Below, in pieces: positions 23,695 to 32,742 of a stretch of 64,000 nt of DNA (the stretch's first letter is position 1; each line of letters opens with the position of its first letter). This DNA comes from SIG598 sp045580875. Its GTDB lineage: Bacteria > Bacillota > Clostridia > Oscillospirales > Acutalibacteraceae. The stretch is from assembly GCA_045580875.1 (NCBI GenBank), contig JAZNOP010000063.1:30318-94317 (forward strand), written 5' to 3'. Below the pieces are notes generated by a model. That model worked only from the letters and a program-made list of their open reading frames with translations. It made no database searches and was not told where the DNA came from. The position numbers and the translations under genes are program-made.

Positions 23695-24831
23695 TTATTT
23701 TGATTCATTATCTGAAGGTACAACCATTCCCTGTTTTACAGGCAATCTGCTTGAAATAAAAGCTTTACCAAGCGCAGTGACTATATTTACTGCCTGACCA
23801 CGCTTATCTGGCTCTATCATGCGATAAGCCTTCAGCGCATTAAGCTCTCCGCTGCCGAGATATTCCATTACGTCATCAAAGCTGTCAGCCTCAATTTCGT
23901 CTATCATTCCGAACACCGTATTTACAGTACCTTCGAGCTGCTCATTTGTAAGCATACCGACCCAGCTGTCGATCATACGGTCAAATCGAACTGCATCATC
24001 ACTCAGCTTATCTGCGTATACAAGCTCATCTCCGTCAAAGCGCCAGTTATACAGACTGTGCTGTCCGAATCCTTCTCCCTCACTCTCAACAACAAGATAA
24101 TCATCACTCTGTGTAAGCAGAGTGCCAATCATAGTGCCTGTCGGCATAAGACGATGCACCTTTGCACCAATCCGCAGATATTCCGGATCCTCAAATATTG
24201 CACGTTTGAACCCCGGTCCGTCAAGAGAATACACACCGAGTATCCGGTCCTGTATCTTCGACTTACTGTTTGCTGCGGCATAAACGGCAAGATTGCCGCC
24301 TTTTGAGTGACCGCCGACACGAAGCGGCTGATGTGTGATCACCGCCACTTTTTCAAGATACTCGACACTGTCCTCCTGTGCCGGAACAAACGGCTTATAC
24401 GCCATATTGAAATTCTCGCGCCAGCCTACAATAGTGTTGTCCGTTCCGCGGAATGCAGCAAATGCAGTTCCGTCATCGAGAAAATATGTAACTGCAGCAA
24501 ACTGATTTTCTTCCTCTGCACTGAAACGGCTTTCAGCATAATTCACTTTCATTGAGCCGAATCTGCGGCTGGAAGCAACTGCTCTCGCAAGCTTCTCAAC
24601 TTTATCTGCATCTCTGACATTTTCAAGCAGAAGCTTCAGCCTCTCTGAAATCATCAGTGCACTGAACGGCATGGCAAGCGACAGCAGAGAGGGTTTGCGT
24701 ACAATTTTTTCCATTTTGAGATAAGACAGTTCTGACAGCACCATGCTGTCTGCGTTTCCGAAAGGACGCTCGCTGAACGGTTTGTCTTCTTTTATGACAT
24801 AGTCAAAAATATCAGCATATTTATCGGGCAT
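23695..24831 (-). CDS. Mbeg1-like (DUF2974) alpha/beta-hydrolase
   Basis: A 378-residue cytoplasmic protein with a lipase-type nucleophile elbow, RVGGHSKGGNLAVYAAA, preceded by AAFRGTDNTIVGWREN as in DUF2974/Mbeg1-like proteins. The later residues SLDGPGFK and the His in GQHSLYNW could complete the triad. Substrate unknown. The ATG at 24831 has AGGTG six bases upstream; GTG and ATG codons slightly earlier are also possible. Confidence 0.85.
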   Translation of the reverse strand: MPDKYADIFDYVIKEDKPFSERPFGNADSMVLSELSYLKMEKIVRKPSLLSLAMPFSALMISERLKLLLENVRDADKVEKLARAVASSRRFGSMKVNYAESRFSAEEENQFAAVTYFLDDGTAFAAFRGTDNTIVGWRENFNMAYKPFVPAQEDSVEYLEKVAVITHQPLRVGGHSKGGNLAVYAAANSKSKIQDRILGVYSLDGPGFKRAIFEDPEYLRIGAKVHRLMPTGTMIGTLLTQSDDYLVVESEGEGFGQHSLYNWRFDGDELVYADKLSDDAVRFDRMIDSWVGMLTNEQLEGTVNTVFGMIDEIEADSFDDVMEYLGSGELNALKAYRMIEPDKRGQAVNIVTALGKAFISSRLPVKQGMVVPSDNESK

Positions 24832-24893
24832 TGTCATCACCTGTTCAATATGATATGTCAGTAAATATTACACCTGCATCGGTATTTTGCAGA

Positions 24894-25898
24894 TTATCGC
24901 CATCTGGCGGCTATTTCTCTGTCTGTTATGCGCACATCGGAAGCTGAAAGGAACTTCGACGCAAAATCGACCTTGTGAGCAAACACTTCCCGCCCCCGCA
25001 AATACTCAAGTTCCTGTGCATCTGTCGGAAAATCAAACCTGAGATAACACGAGCACAAAGCCTGCTTGAACACTCCGTATTTCTTGTTCTGCTGATTGAC
25101 TCCGTACTTTCCGTCACCCATCAGCGGATGTCCGATAGATGCAAGATGCGCACGTATCTGATGTGTACGTCCTGTGAGAAGCTCTACCTCCAGCAGACTC
25201 AGCCCCGGACGCGTTGCTGCTACTTTATACCGGGTAATTATTGTCTTTGAATTCTTGCCAGGTTTTTTATCAATATACACCCTGTTCTGCGACTCGTTTT
25301 TCTCAAGATATCCGGTCAGGGTGTCTTCTTTTTTCTTCATCTCACCATATACTATGCAGAGATACTTCTTGCTGACCTCACGTGCACGGATTTTTTCATT
25401 CAGCACACGAAGAGCTGCAGCATTTTTCGCCGCGATGACAAGTCCGCTTGTATTCCGGTCGATGCGATTGACAAGCGCAGGTGCAAAGCTCTGCTCATCA
25501 TCAGGGTCATACTCACCTTTTTCGTAGAGATAACGCTGAATACGTCCTATAAGCGTATCATTCTGATAGTTCTCATCAGGATGTACTATCAGCCCCTGAG
25601 GCTTGTCGGCAATCAGTATATTTTCATCCTCATAAGCAATACTCAGCGAAGCTCCTGCTTTGAGAAACTGCGGACCCTGCTCAGCAGCTTTTTCCAGAAA
25701 CTCATCGCGTATATATATATCCAGCTGGTCCCCCTCACACAGTCTTGTTGATATTTCGCATCTCTTTCTGTTGAGCTTTATATCCTTGCAGCGTATAGCT
25801 TTGTACATCATTGACTGCGGCAGCGACGGGAATGCCTTTGTCAGGAACTTATCCACACGCTGACCTGCATCATTTTTTCCAATTCTGACACTAACCAT
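24894..25898 (-). CDS. RluA family pseudouridine synthase
   Basis: A 334-residue RNA pseudouridine synthase. The N-terminal S4 RNA-binding domain (about 10-65) precedes the catalytic domain, with the active Asp in VNRIDRNTSGLVI. Other RluA motifs are DKPQGLIVHPD, GRTHQIRAHL and HPLMGDGKYG. It is expected to modify 23S rRNA or tRNA; the exact site is not deducible. The ATG at 25898 follows GAGGAG by 11 bases; an upstream GTG overlaps the SD. Confidence 0.94.
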   Translation of the reverse strand: MVSVRIGKNDAGQRVDKFLTKAFPSLPQSMMYKAIRCKDIKLNRKRCEISTRLCEGDQLDIYIRDEFLEKAAEQGPQFLKAGASLSIAYEDENILIADKPQGLIVHPDENYQNDTLIGRIQRYLYEKGEYDPDDEQSFAPALVNRIDRNTSGLVIAAKNAAALRVLNEKIRAREVSKKYLCIVYGEMKKKEDTLTGYLEKNESQNRVYIDKKPGKNSKTIITRYKVAATRPGLSLLEVELLTGRTHQIRAHLASIGHPLMGDGKYGVNQQNKKYGVFKQALCSCYLRFDFPTDAQELEYLRGREVFAHKVDFASKFLSASDVRITDREIAARWR

Positions 25899-26012
25899 TA
25901 ATTTGTACACTCCTCTGAGCGATTCATACTTTCTGAACAGCCTAATTATATCGCATTTGCACGCATTTATACAAGCGTATGTATTATATTTGCAAATTTA
26001 TTGTAAAATCTC

Positions 26013-26041
26013 TTGAAAAAAGCTACCTTTTTATGTAATAT
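26013..26041 (+). promoter_or_regulatory. SigA-type promoter of the cohesin/dockerin-amidase operon
   Basis: -35 TTGAAA, 17-base spacer, -10 TAATAT. It implies a 5' leader of about 105 bases before the TTG start at 26154. Confidence 0.6.
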
Positions 26042-26153
26042 AGTTATATATTATTTATTATATATAGGATTGCTCTTGAAAAAATCAAAATTTCTGCTGT
26101 CTGTATGCTCTTTCCTGAGCTGCGGCAGCCGGGATATCACGGGGGTATTCAAT

Positions 26154-27695
26154 TTGAAAAGGTTTGTACTGCGCATTGCTGCTATAATGCTTGCTTTCAC
26201 CGCTTTGTTTTCAGTGTTTGTTCCGTCTGTTTTTGCTACAGGAACAACCGCCAACCATGCGGCTTCATTCAAGATGGAAACTGACAATTCCGCCGTTCGC
26301 GCAAAGGACATAATAACACTGACGATCACACTGACAAACGACTCCACAAAGGACATAAACAAACTTGAGTTTGCGCTTACATACGACGAAACCAGAATAC
26401 TCGGCATCACTCCGGATTATACCACTTCGATAAACGGTATTGCCAAGCCTAACGCTGAGTCTCCTGTTGTTCTTCGTCAGCAGGGAAGCACCATCAAGGT
26501 ATACAATTACAATCCCAGCGATTCAACCGTTCAGCCCACTCCGCTCAAGGCCGGTCAGAAGCTTATTCTCAAATTCCCGCTTGTTGTATCGGAAACAGCA
26601 CCCGCCGGCGAAATATCATTCCAGATTTCAAACGCAGTTATGAGCGATGCAAGCGGAGCTGCAATGACCGCCAATATATGCCCGCCTGCAAAGGTGACAA
26701 TCAAGCCGGTATCAAATGACGCAACCCTTTCAAGTCTTGTTGTTACGGTAAACAACGCGCCCGTGAATCTGACACCTGCTTTTTCTGCCAACGTCACTGA
26801 ATATACTGTAACCGTCGGTTACTCTATCCCGTCTTTCGGTATTGCCGCCGCCTGCACTGATTCACGTGCATCATACTCAATAGTAGAGCGCCCGGCAAAC
26901 GATATGCTCGCAGTAGGAACAAATACATACAAGTATCTTGTAACGGCCGAGGATAAGGTTACAACCAAAACCTACACCCTCACGATAAAGAGACTTGCAG
27001 CAGGCGAAACCACCACTGCACCGACATCAACCACCACTACCACAACAACTACATCCACTACCACAGCACCGACCACAGTTACTACTACCGCACCTATCAC
27101 CACACCCCCTACCACAGAATCCACCCTTCCTACCAGTTCTGTTTCGCCTGATATTTCCGGCTCGGTAATACCCGGTGATGAGCCTGTAAAGGAAGGTTCT
27201 ACTGTAACCCTGAACATGGCATCTCTTATCGGAATCGTTGCTGCTGCCGTAGCGCTTTTCCTGCTTGCCTTCTCAGCTGGCTACATTACTCATAAAAACG
27301 CTTCTCAGCCGCAGAAATACAGCGTTGAAGAGCTTATGGCTGCACAGGAGCGACTTGAAATGCAGAACAGAATTAATGCTCCTGTTTCCGACTCAATGTA
27401 CCAAAGCGGTTATGCAGCATCGATGAACAGCTATCAGCCGACCTATTCCGCTGCCGTACCTGCAGCACCGCCGACATATCAGCCTGACAGCTTCAACGGT
27501 TATCAGCCGGATATTTCTTCTTATACAGATCAGACCGCATACTATCAGGCAGATGAATTTACGCCTCAGCAGGACTACACCCAGCAGCCGGTAGACACCT
27601 CCGGCGCATACGGACTTGGCTCTATAGATTATGCTCAGCCTGTAAACGGCACCCCGTCCGAATACGGTCAGTCAGACACCTATTACTACCAGTAA
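26154..27695 (+). CDS. Membrane-anchored cohesin-like scaffold protein A
   Basis: A 513-residue single-pass surface protein. In order: signal peptide 1-28; cohesin-like beta-sandwich about 36-185 (DIITLTITLTNDSTKDINKL then FALTYDETRILGI); cadherin-like beta-sandwich about 188-280 (TLSSLVVTVN, AFSANVTEYTVTVGYSIP, KTYTLTIKR); Thr/Pro-rich linker 283-330; transmembrane helix about 354-378; and a Gln/Tyr/Pro-rich cytoplasmic tail ending DTYYYQ. The TTG at 26154 is favoured because it directly precedes a normal signal peptide and has GGGGG eight bases upstream; a TTG at 26076 is an alternative. The next gene encodes a dockerin-tagged amidase 17 bases on. I infer that it tethers that amidase. Confidence 0.78.
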   Translation: MKRFVLRIAAIMLAFTALFSVFVPSVFATGTTANHAASFKMETDNSAVRAKDIITLTITLTNDSTKDINKLEFALTYDETRILGITPDYTTSINGIAKPNAESPVVLRQQGSTIKVYNYNPSDSTVQPTPLKAGQKLILKFPLVVSETAPAGEISFQISNAVMSDASGAAMTANICPPAKVTIKPVSNDATLSSLVVTVNNAPVNLTPAFSANVTEYTVTVGYSIPSFGIAAACTDSRASYSIVERPANDMLAVGTNTYKYLVTAEDKVTTKTYTLTIKRLAAGETTTAPTSTTTTTTTTSTTTAPTTVTTTAPITTPPTTESTLPTSSVSPDISGSVIPGDEPVKEGSTVTLNMASLIGIVAAAVALFLLAFSAGYITHKNASQPQKYSVEELMAAQERLEMQNRINAPVSDSMYQSGYAASMNSYQPTYSAAVPAAPPTYQPDSFNGYQPDISSYTDQTAYYQADEFTPQQDYTQQPVDTSGAYGLGSIDYAQPVNGTPSEYGQSDTYYYQ

Positions 27696-27712
27696 ATATC
27701 GGGAGAACGCTT

Positions 27713-29266
27713 ATGAATTCAAAAAGTAAATTTGTATGGAAGCTTACCGCAATAACACTTTGCTGTGCGCTTATTGCATTTGCAATCCCCATGGTCACCT
27801 CCGGATTCTTTGCACAGTCTGACAATACTGTCGTCATAGTTCTGGATCCCGGTCACGGCGGAGCCGATACCGGTGCTGTAAATTATGATGCCGGTCTGTA
27901 CGAAGCTGATGTGAATCTTGACATCGCTCTCGCCTGCCGAGATGAGCTTGCGAGATATGAGGGTGTGGAGATTTACATGACCCACACCGGACTTGAGCCC
28001 GGCGAAACACTTTCTCTCGGTGCAAGAGTTGATTATGCCAATGAGGTCGAAGCCGATATTCTTATCAGCCTTCACTGTAATGATGCAGATAACCCCGAAG
28101 CCAACGGTTCTGAGATATATGTTTCACACAGCACCTACAGCGACCGCTACAACCTCGAAAGCACTCAGTTAGGCATCTGCATACTCAAGCAGTTCAAATC
28201 GCTCGGAATGACTATACGCGGTGTCAAAATCAGAGTCAGCGAAACCGGTGACCGAATCTATACCCACAGTGACGGCACTCAGGAAATCGGTGATTATTAC
28301 GCTGTCATCGGAAGCACCATTCAGCAGTACGGTATTCCCGGCATTCTTGTCGAGCACGCTTTCATGACCGGAGACTCTGATGTTCTTGGCGATCCTGAAG
28401 GACGCCGCCGGCTCGGAATAGCCGATGCAACTGCCATAGCACAGTTCTACGGTCTCCGTCTCAGAGGCTCCACAGAGGATATTCCCTACGAGCAGCCCGA
28501 TATCGTTATGCCTGCAACTGATGCTGAAATCATTTCCGCATCTGATGTCGTGAATTCTCTTATCAAGCTGCCTGCTGAGCCAACAATAGCTCATCTTGAC
28601 CGTATGCAGGAGATCCGTCTCGACTACGAAAAGCTTACTGCCGTATCCAAGGATCTCGTCGATGCTGAGCTTGTCGATATGCTTTACAAGACCATTCTGC
28701 AGCTTGATTCTCAGCTTTACCCCATCCGCCTTGCTGCTGCAGAGAATTCTGAAATATCTGTAAACCGCCTTGATCACACTATAAGCGGAGTTGACATTGC
28801 AACTGAATCTCTCAGCGGCACCAATGTTTCTGCGCTTCGTTCATGGATGCAGATATTTATCGATACAGCTTATTTCCCTGCTGACTACGATATCTCCGGA
28901 TGCCGTATTGTGATTGCAGACAGCACTGGAAACGCAATGGACATCGGTGCTCAGGTTGGCACCGGCACTGCTGTTCAGCTGTGGTCCGGAGAATATATGC
29001 TTGACCAGCTTCATGTTGTCATTGTTGGTGATATCAGCGGAGACGGCGCAGTCAACTCTCTTGACCAGTTCATGCTTGACGAACATCTTATGAATTCAGC
29101 AATTATCAGCTCTCCGGAATTCTCCGCCGAAGAAGCTGAGCTTGCCGGTCTGACCTATCCTGTTCTCGAAGGCGCAGCTCTTATTGCTGCCGACGTCAAT
29201 GATGACGGCAGAGTCAACCGAACCGATATCGAATATCTGAGCGCTCTTATCGCTCAAAGCAACTGA
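27713..29266 (+). CDS. N-acetylmuramoyl-L-alanine amidase with C-terminal dockerin
   Basis: A 517-residue wall hydrolase. After an N-terminal hydrophobic segment (about 8-33) comes an Amidase_3 domain (39-250) with all zinc/catalytic residues: H48 in LDPGHGG, E64 in LYEAD, H121 in SLHCND and E214 in LVEHAF. Residues 280-430 form a linker region, and the C-terminus is a dockerin with two F-hand calcium repeats, D440-ISGDGAVNSL-D451 and D494-VNDDGRVNRT-D505. Dockerins bind cohesins, and cohesin-like domains are encoded on both sides of this gene. GGGAG precedes the ATG. A dockerin on a peptidoglycan amidase is unusual; they are normally on polysaccharidases. Confidence 0.9.
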   Translation: MNSKSKFVWKLTAITLCCALIAFAIPMVTSGFFAQSDNTVVIVLDPGHGGADTGAVNYDAGLYEADVNLDIALACRDELARYEGVEIYMTHTGLEPGETLSLGARVDYANEVEADILISLHCNDADNPEANGSEIYVSHSTYSDRYNLESTQLGICILKQFKSLGMTIRGVKIRVSETGDRIYTHSDGTQEIGDYYAVIGSTIQQYGIPGILVEHAFMTGDSDVLGDPEGRRRLGIADATAIAQFYGLRLRGSTEDIPYEQPDIVMPATDAEIISASDVVNSLIKLPAEPTIAHLDRMQEIRLDYEKLTAVSKDLVDAELVDMLYKTILQLDSQLYPIRLAAAENSEISVNRLDHTISGVDIATESLSGTNVSALRSWMQIFIDTAYFPADYDISGCRIVIADSTGNAMDIGAQVGTGTAVQLWSGEYMLDQLHVVIVGDISGDGAVNSLDQFMLDEHLMNSAIISSPEFSAEEAELAGLTYPVLEGAALIAADVNDDGRVNRTDIEYLSALIAQSN

Positions 29267-29351
29267 CCGGATTCCGGGCTTTTTCCGGAACTGTCCGAAT
29301 GCTTAATGCGTATCATATGCGCATAATTCCAAATCTAAGGAGATTGCGCCC

Positions 29352-30800
29352 GTGACTAAATTAATAATAAAAATCAGCGCTGTATTAATTGCCATCCTGA
29401 TTATTTCAGCATTGTCAGTTAATAATCTGCCTGCATTGTCAGCGAGCGCTGCTGAAATTCCGGTCTTTTCATTGGAATCGAATGTTGAATCAGCAAAAAC
29501 AGGAGATATAGTCACTGTCTCACTTTACGTGGATAATCCTACAGAGAAAACACTGACCTCCTTCGACGGCGACATAACCTTCAACAGCAGTCATTTCAGA
29601 TATGTTGACTTCGCCTGTCCCGACGTTCTGAGCCAGAAACTCACCTGCCGTGACTCCGAAGCCTCCACCGCTTCAAAGATTTCAATTATATTCGCTGACA
29701 CAACCAAAACCGTCATTGCCCCCGGCACTTCCCGACTGCTCCTTCTGCAGATGAGGTTTACTGTTGTAAGTACAGTATCAGGCAGCGGTCAGATAATATG
29801 CACTATCAACAACAGCTACAGCAGTTCCACCAGCTTCGGTGATGTTGCTCCGGCTGCTCTGCAGCTTTCGGTTGAATATGCCGCTCCTACTGAGTCCACA
29901 ACATCATCGACCACTACAACTACGACAACCACCACAAAGCAGCGTTCCTCTGACGCAAAGCTCCGTTCACTGTCAGTTGCACCCGGCACACTCTCACCGG
30001 CATTCAATCCGGAATTTGTTGCATACACTGTGTCGGTAGAATTCGAGGTTGCCACAATACGAATTTCCGCAACGCCAAATTCTTCAGCTGCTGTTGCATC
30101 AGGAATAGGAATCAAGGATCTTGCCGTCGGTCAGAACACCTTCACCGTTACTGTTACCGCTGAAGACGGCTCGGTAATGCAGTACGGTATTGTTGTAATC
30201 CGTGCAGCTGAGACTCAGCCTACAACCACCACAACAACACTTCCAACCACTTCAAGCACAGTCCCTTACGTTGATCCGACTGATGTAAACACCATAACCG
30301 GCTATCCCGAGCCTACAACAACTGCACCTCTCCCCACCGCTTCACAGCCTGACAAAATCATCGAAGGCGGAAATGAAGCACCTTCTGACACTGAACTTGT
30401 CAAGATAATCGGCATTATATTCGCTGAGGTGGCATTGTTCATGTTTGGTTTTCTCGCCGGTTTCTTCCTTGACAAGAACATGAAGAAACGTGCCATTGCC
30501 GAGCGCGCCTACGGTCCGCTTGACAGGCAGCCGCCCAGACGTGATTTCTATCCGCCTGCACCGCCCGCTCAGGACTATATACAGCCTGAATATCCGGAGT
30601 ATCCGGAATATCCCGAGTATCAGCCTGAATACTCTGCTGATATGTATCCGCAGCCGGATAATAATTATCCTCAGTACAACGGTTATGACAGTACTCAGCG
30701 CTTTGACGAGTATGGCAATCCGATTCTCGACAACGCACAATATGACGACGGTTTCTGGGAATATGGAGATAACAATGGTAATGATCCATACTTCCATTGA
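29352..30800 (+). CDS. Membrane-anchored cohesin-like scaffold protein B
   Basis: A 482-residue protein with the same plan as scaffold A. Signal peptide about 1-33; cohesin-like domain about 36-176 (GDIVTVSLYVDNPTEKTLTS, FDGDITFNSSHFRYVDF); Thr linker 182-196; cadherin-like beta-sandwich about 199-285 (AKLRSLSVAPGTLSPAFNPE, VAYTVSVEF); second Thr linker; transmembrane helix about 350-373; Lys/Arg stop-transfer; then a Pro/Tyr/Asp-rich cytoplasmic tail with YPEYPEYPEY repeats. The start is GTG at 29352 with AAGGAG upstream. Pairwise identity with scaffold A looks low outside the linkers, so they may bind different partners. Confidence 0.8.
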   Translation: MTKLIIKISAVLIAILIISALSVNNLPALSASAAEIPVFSLESNVESAKTGDIVTVSLYVDNPTEKTLTSFDGDITFNSSHFRYVDFACPDVLSQKLTCRDSEASTASKISIIFADTTKTVIAPGTSRLLLLQMRFTVVSTVSGSGQIICTINNSYSSSTSFGDVAPAALQLSVEYAAPTESTTSSTTTTTTTTTKQRSSDAKLRSLSVAPGTLSPAFNPEFVAYTVSVEFEVATIRISATPNSSAAVASGIGIKDLAVGQNTFTVTVTAEDGSVMQYGIVVIRAAETQPTTTTTTLPTTSSTVPYVDPTDVNTITGYPEPTTTAPLPTASQPDKIIEGGNEAPSDTELVKIIGIIFAEVALFMFGFLAGFFLDKNMKKRAIAERAYGPLDRQPPRRDFYPPAPPAQDYIQPEYPEYPEYPEYQPEYSADMYPQPDNNYPQYNGYDSTQRFDEYGNPILDNAQYDDGFWEYGDNNGNDPYFH

Positions 30801-30840
30801 TCTATAAAACTTAATCACACACAAAACGGAGGTTCTATTT

Positions 30841-31476
30841 ATGGAAAGCAGAGCACAGGAAATTCGTTCAAAGAACAACCCGAATATTCGCATAAGCGTT
30901 ATTCCCGGTCATTTTGCAACCAGCCATTCCCACATCAATCATTATATCGACTTGACTCGTCCGAAGTGCCGCTGCAAGGATGCAAAGCTTGTAGCTGAAG
31001 AACTTGCCGCACTTTACAACGACAAGCAGATCGACACTATCGTCTGCATGGACGACACTCAGATGATCGCAGCATTTCTTGCTGAGCAGCTTTCTGAGAC
31101 CATAAATACTGTAAGCTCAGGCACTAATATCAATGTTCTTATTCCTGAGTTCAATTCCAACAATCAGATGATCTTCCGCGACAACGTTCAGAAGATGGTA
31201 TGGAAAAAGAACGTTCTTCTCCTTATTGCTTCTGCAACCACCGGTAAGACCATTCATCGCTGCCTTGAGTGTCTGAACTACTACAGCGGCAATCCCGTCG
31301 GTGTTGCAGCAATCTTCAGTGCTATCGATAATATTGACGGTGTAGATGTCAAGTCTGTATTCGGCGTTGATGACATCCCTGAATACCGCACATACAGCTA
31401 CCGCGATTGCCCCGCTTGCGCAGGCAAATACAAGATTGACGCTATTGTCAATTCCTACGGCTATTCTAAGCTTTGA
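30841..31476 (+). CDS. Phosphoribosyltransferase-like protein
   Basis: A 211-residue cytoplasmic protein of the type often annotated orotate phosphoribosyltransferase in clostridia. The PRPP-loop position is NVLLLIASATTGKTIHRCLE; the two acidic residues that normally precede ATTG are absent, so catalysis is doubtful. It carries HFATSHSHINHYIDLTRPKC near the start and a CPAC pair near the end. It follows scaffold B by 40 bases with its own GGAGG and ends in the operon terminator, so it is probably co-transcribed with the cohesin genes. The reason for that is not clear. Confidence 0.75.
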   Translation: MESRAQEIRSKNNPNIRISVIPGHFATSHSHINHYIDLTRPKCRCKDAKLVAEELAALYNDKQIDTIVCMDDTQMIAAFLAEQLSETINTVSSGTNINVLIPEFNSNNQMIFRDNVQKMVWKKNVLLLIASATTGKTIHRCLECLNYYSGNPVGVAAIFSAIDNIDGVDVKSVFGVDDIPEYRTYSYRDCPACAGKYKIDAIVNSYGYSKL

Positions 31477-31506
31477 TTTCAGCGCAAAACATTAATTAAA
31501 TACAGC

Positions 31507-31549
31507 AAACGCCTCCGCAAAGCAGAAAGCTTCACGGAGGCGTTTTTTT
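31507..31549 (+). terminator. Terminator of the cohesin/dockerin operon
   Basis: 11-bp stem AAACGCCTCCG/CGGAGGCGTTT, 17-base loop, followed by a T-run. Confidence 0.9.
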
Positions 31550-31693
31550 AATAATATAGAAGACAAATTTTGCGAAGTAAGGAGAAATAACACGCAAGGA
31601 ACATTCATAAAGGCGATCATTGCTCATCCCTACGAGTTTAACATCCAATTATCTAACGCGTAGTAAGAATACAAGCCAAAATCAACACGTTTA

Positions 31694-32623
31694 TCAATCG
31701 TCATAACCGTTGACAAAGGACAACTCATCAAGCATATGGTTTTCCAGCACCTGACGGTCGTAGTCAAAATTCTCTATCTGCAGGTAATATTCTGCTGAAT
31801 CAGCAAGAGCTTTCATGGGAATCAGCCCGATAAGTTCTGTACCAATAACGTTTATGCCCCAACGAGCCGCTTCCATTCGCACCATTTCAACCATACGGTA
31901 GAGCGGCGTACATGTGTAGTCTGTCATATTTACCGACACCTGCGCGATATTACGCTCTGCAAGCTTTATGCCGATTGCCTTGACACAGGCAAGTCCGCCG
32001 CTGGATTCTCGAATGGTTTTTGCAATTTTGTCAGCAACAGTAATATCATCTGTACCAAGATTCACATTGAACGCAATCAGCGGTTTTCTTGCACCGACAG
32101 CTGTAACACCTGCCGTCGGATGGATTCTTCTTCCGCCAAAATCAGGCTCCCATTCAGGCAGCAATACCTTCTCTGACATACCCTCAAACTGTCCTCTGCG
32201 CACTGCTGCAAGATTAGCTCTATGCGGTGCACTTGCCGAATACTCATAGAGAAATACCGGTACTCCAGCTTCTTCAGCCATTCGTTTACCTACCCGCTTT
32301 GACAGCTCGATGCACTCTTCCACTGTTGTATCTCTGATGGGAATAAACGGCATGACATCAACCGCACCCATACGAGGGTGTTCGCCTGTATGAACTGTAA
32401 GATCAATAAGTTCAGCAGCTTTTTTCGTCAGTGCAACGGAAGCCTCTTCCACACCTTCAGGTGAGCCTATATAGGTTATTACACTTCGGTTATGGCTCGG
32501 GTCAGAGCTATAATCCAAAACAGTAACTCCGGGAATCTTACGCACTGCATCAACGCATGCTTCCACAATCTCCGGTCGTCTGCCTTCACTTATATTAGGT
32601 ACACTTTCTATTATTTTAGCCAT
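31694..32623 (-). CDS. ftcD: Glutamate formimidoyltransferase
   Basis: A 309-residue enzyme transferring the formimino group of formiminoglutamate to tetrahydrofolate in histidine degradation. Recognised by ESVPNISEGR, LDYSSDPSHNRSVITYIG, HTGEHPRMGAVDVMPF and the later NVNLGTDD. It lacks the cyclodeaminase domain of the animal enzyme, as is normal for Firmicutes. The ATG at 32623 is chosen for GGAGG nine bases upstream. No other histidine-degradation gene is in the window. Confidence 0.95.
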   Translation of the reverse strand: MAKIIESVPNISEGRRPEIVEACVDAVRKIPGVTVLDYSSDPSHNRSVITYIGSPEGVEEASVALTKKAAELIDLTVHTGEHPRMGAVDVMPFIPIRDTTVEECIELSKRVGKRMAEEAGVPVFLYEYSASAPHRANLAAVRRGQFEGMSEKVLLPEWEPDFGGRRIHPTAGVTAVGARKPLIAFNVNLGTDDITVADKIAKTIRESSGGLACVKAIGIKLAERNIAQVSVNMTDYTCTPLYRMVEMVRMEAARWGINVIGTELIGLIPMKALADSAEYYLQIENFDYDRQVLENHMLDELSFVNGYDD

Positions 32624-32680
32624 TGCTGATTCCTCCGGAACAATTAATGACGTTTGCATTTTTGTTTTCTGGTATGTATA

Positions 32681-32709
32681 AAGCCACCGGTTGTTTACGC
32701 CGGTGGCTT
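32681..32709 (-). terminator. Hairpin between ispH-rpsA and ftcD
   Basis: 10-bp stem AAGCCACCGG/CCGGTGGCTT with a nine-base loop. The T-tract is poor on the minus strand (TTTATA), so termination may be partial. Confidence 0.6.
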
Positions 32710-32742
32710 ATTTTGCTTATTATTGAAAACTGTCAACCGGAA

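Noticed and set aside
26013..26153. Longer N-terminus for scaffold A (47 more residues)
   Set aside because: It begins inside the -35/-10 region and would put a non-signal-like stretch before a normal signal peptide; an intermediate TTG at 26076 cannot be fully excluded.
27013..27130. ACC/ACT-rich repeats here and at 19190-19260, 29895-29940 and 52160-52250, considered as a possible CRISPR or satellite
   Set aside because: They are in-frame threonine codons of protein linkers, without spacers or regular units.
31550..31693. Stretch after the cohesin operon terminator examined for a small RNA or gene
   Set aside because: No credible start with SD, no stable hairpin and no promoter pair were visible.
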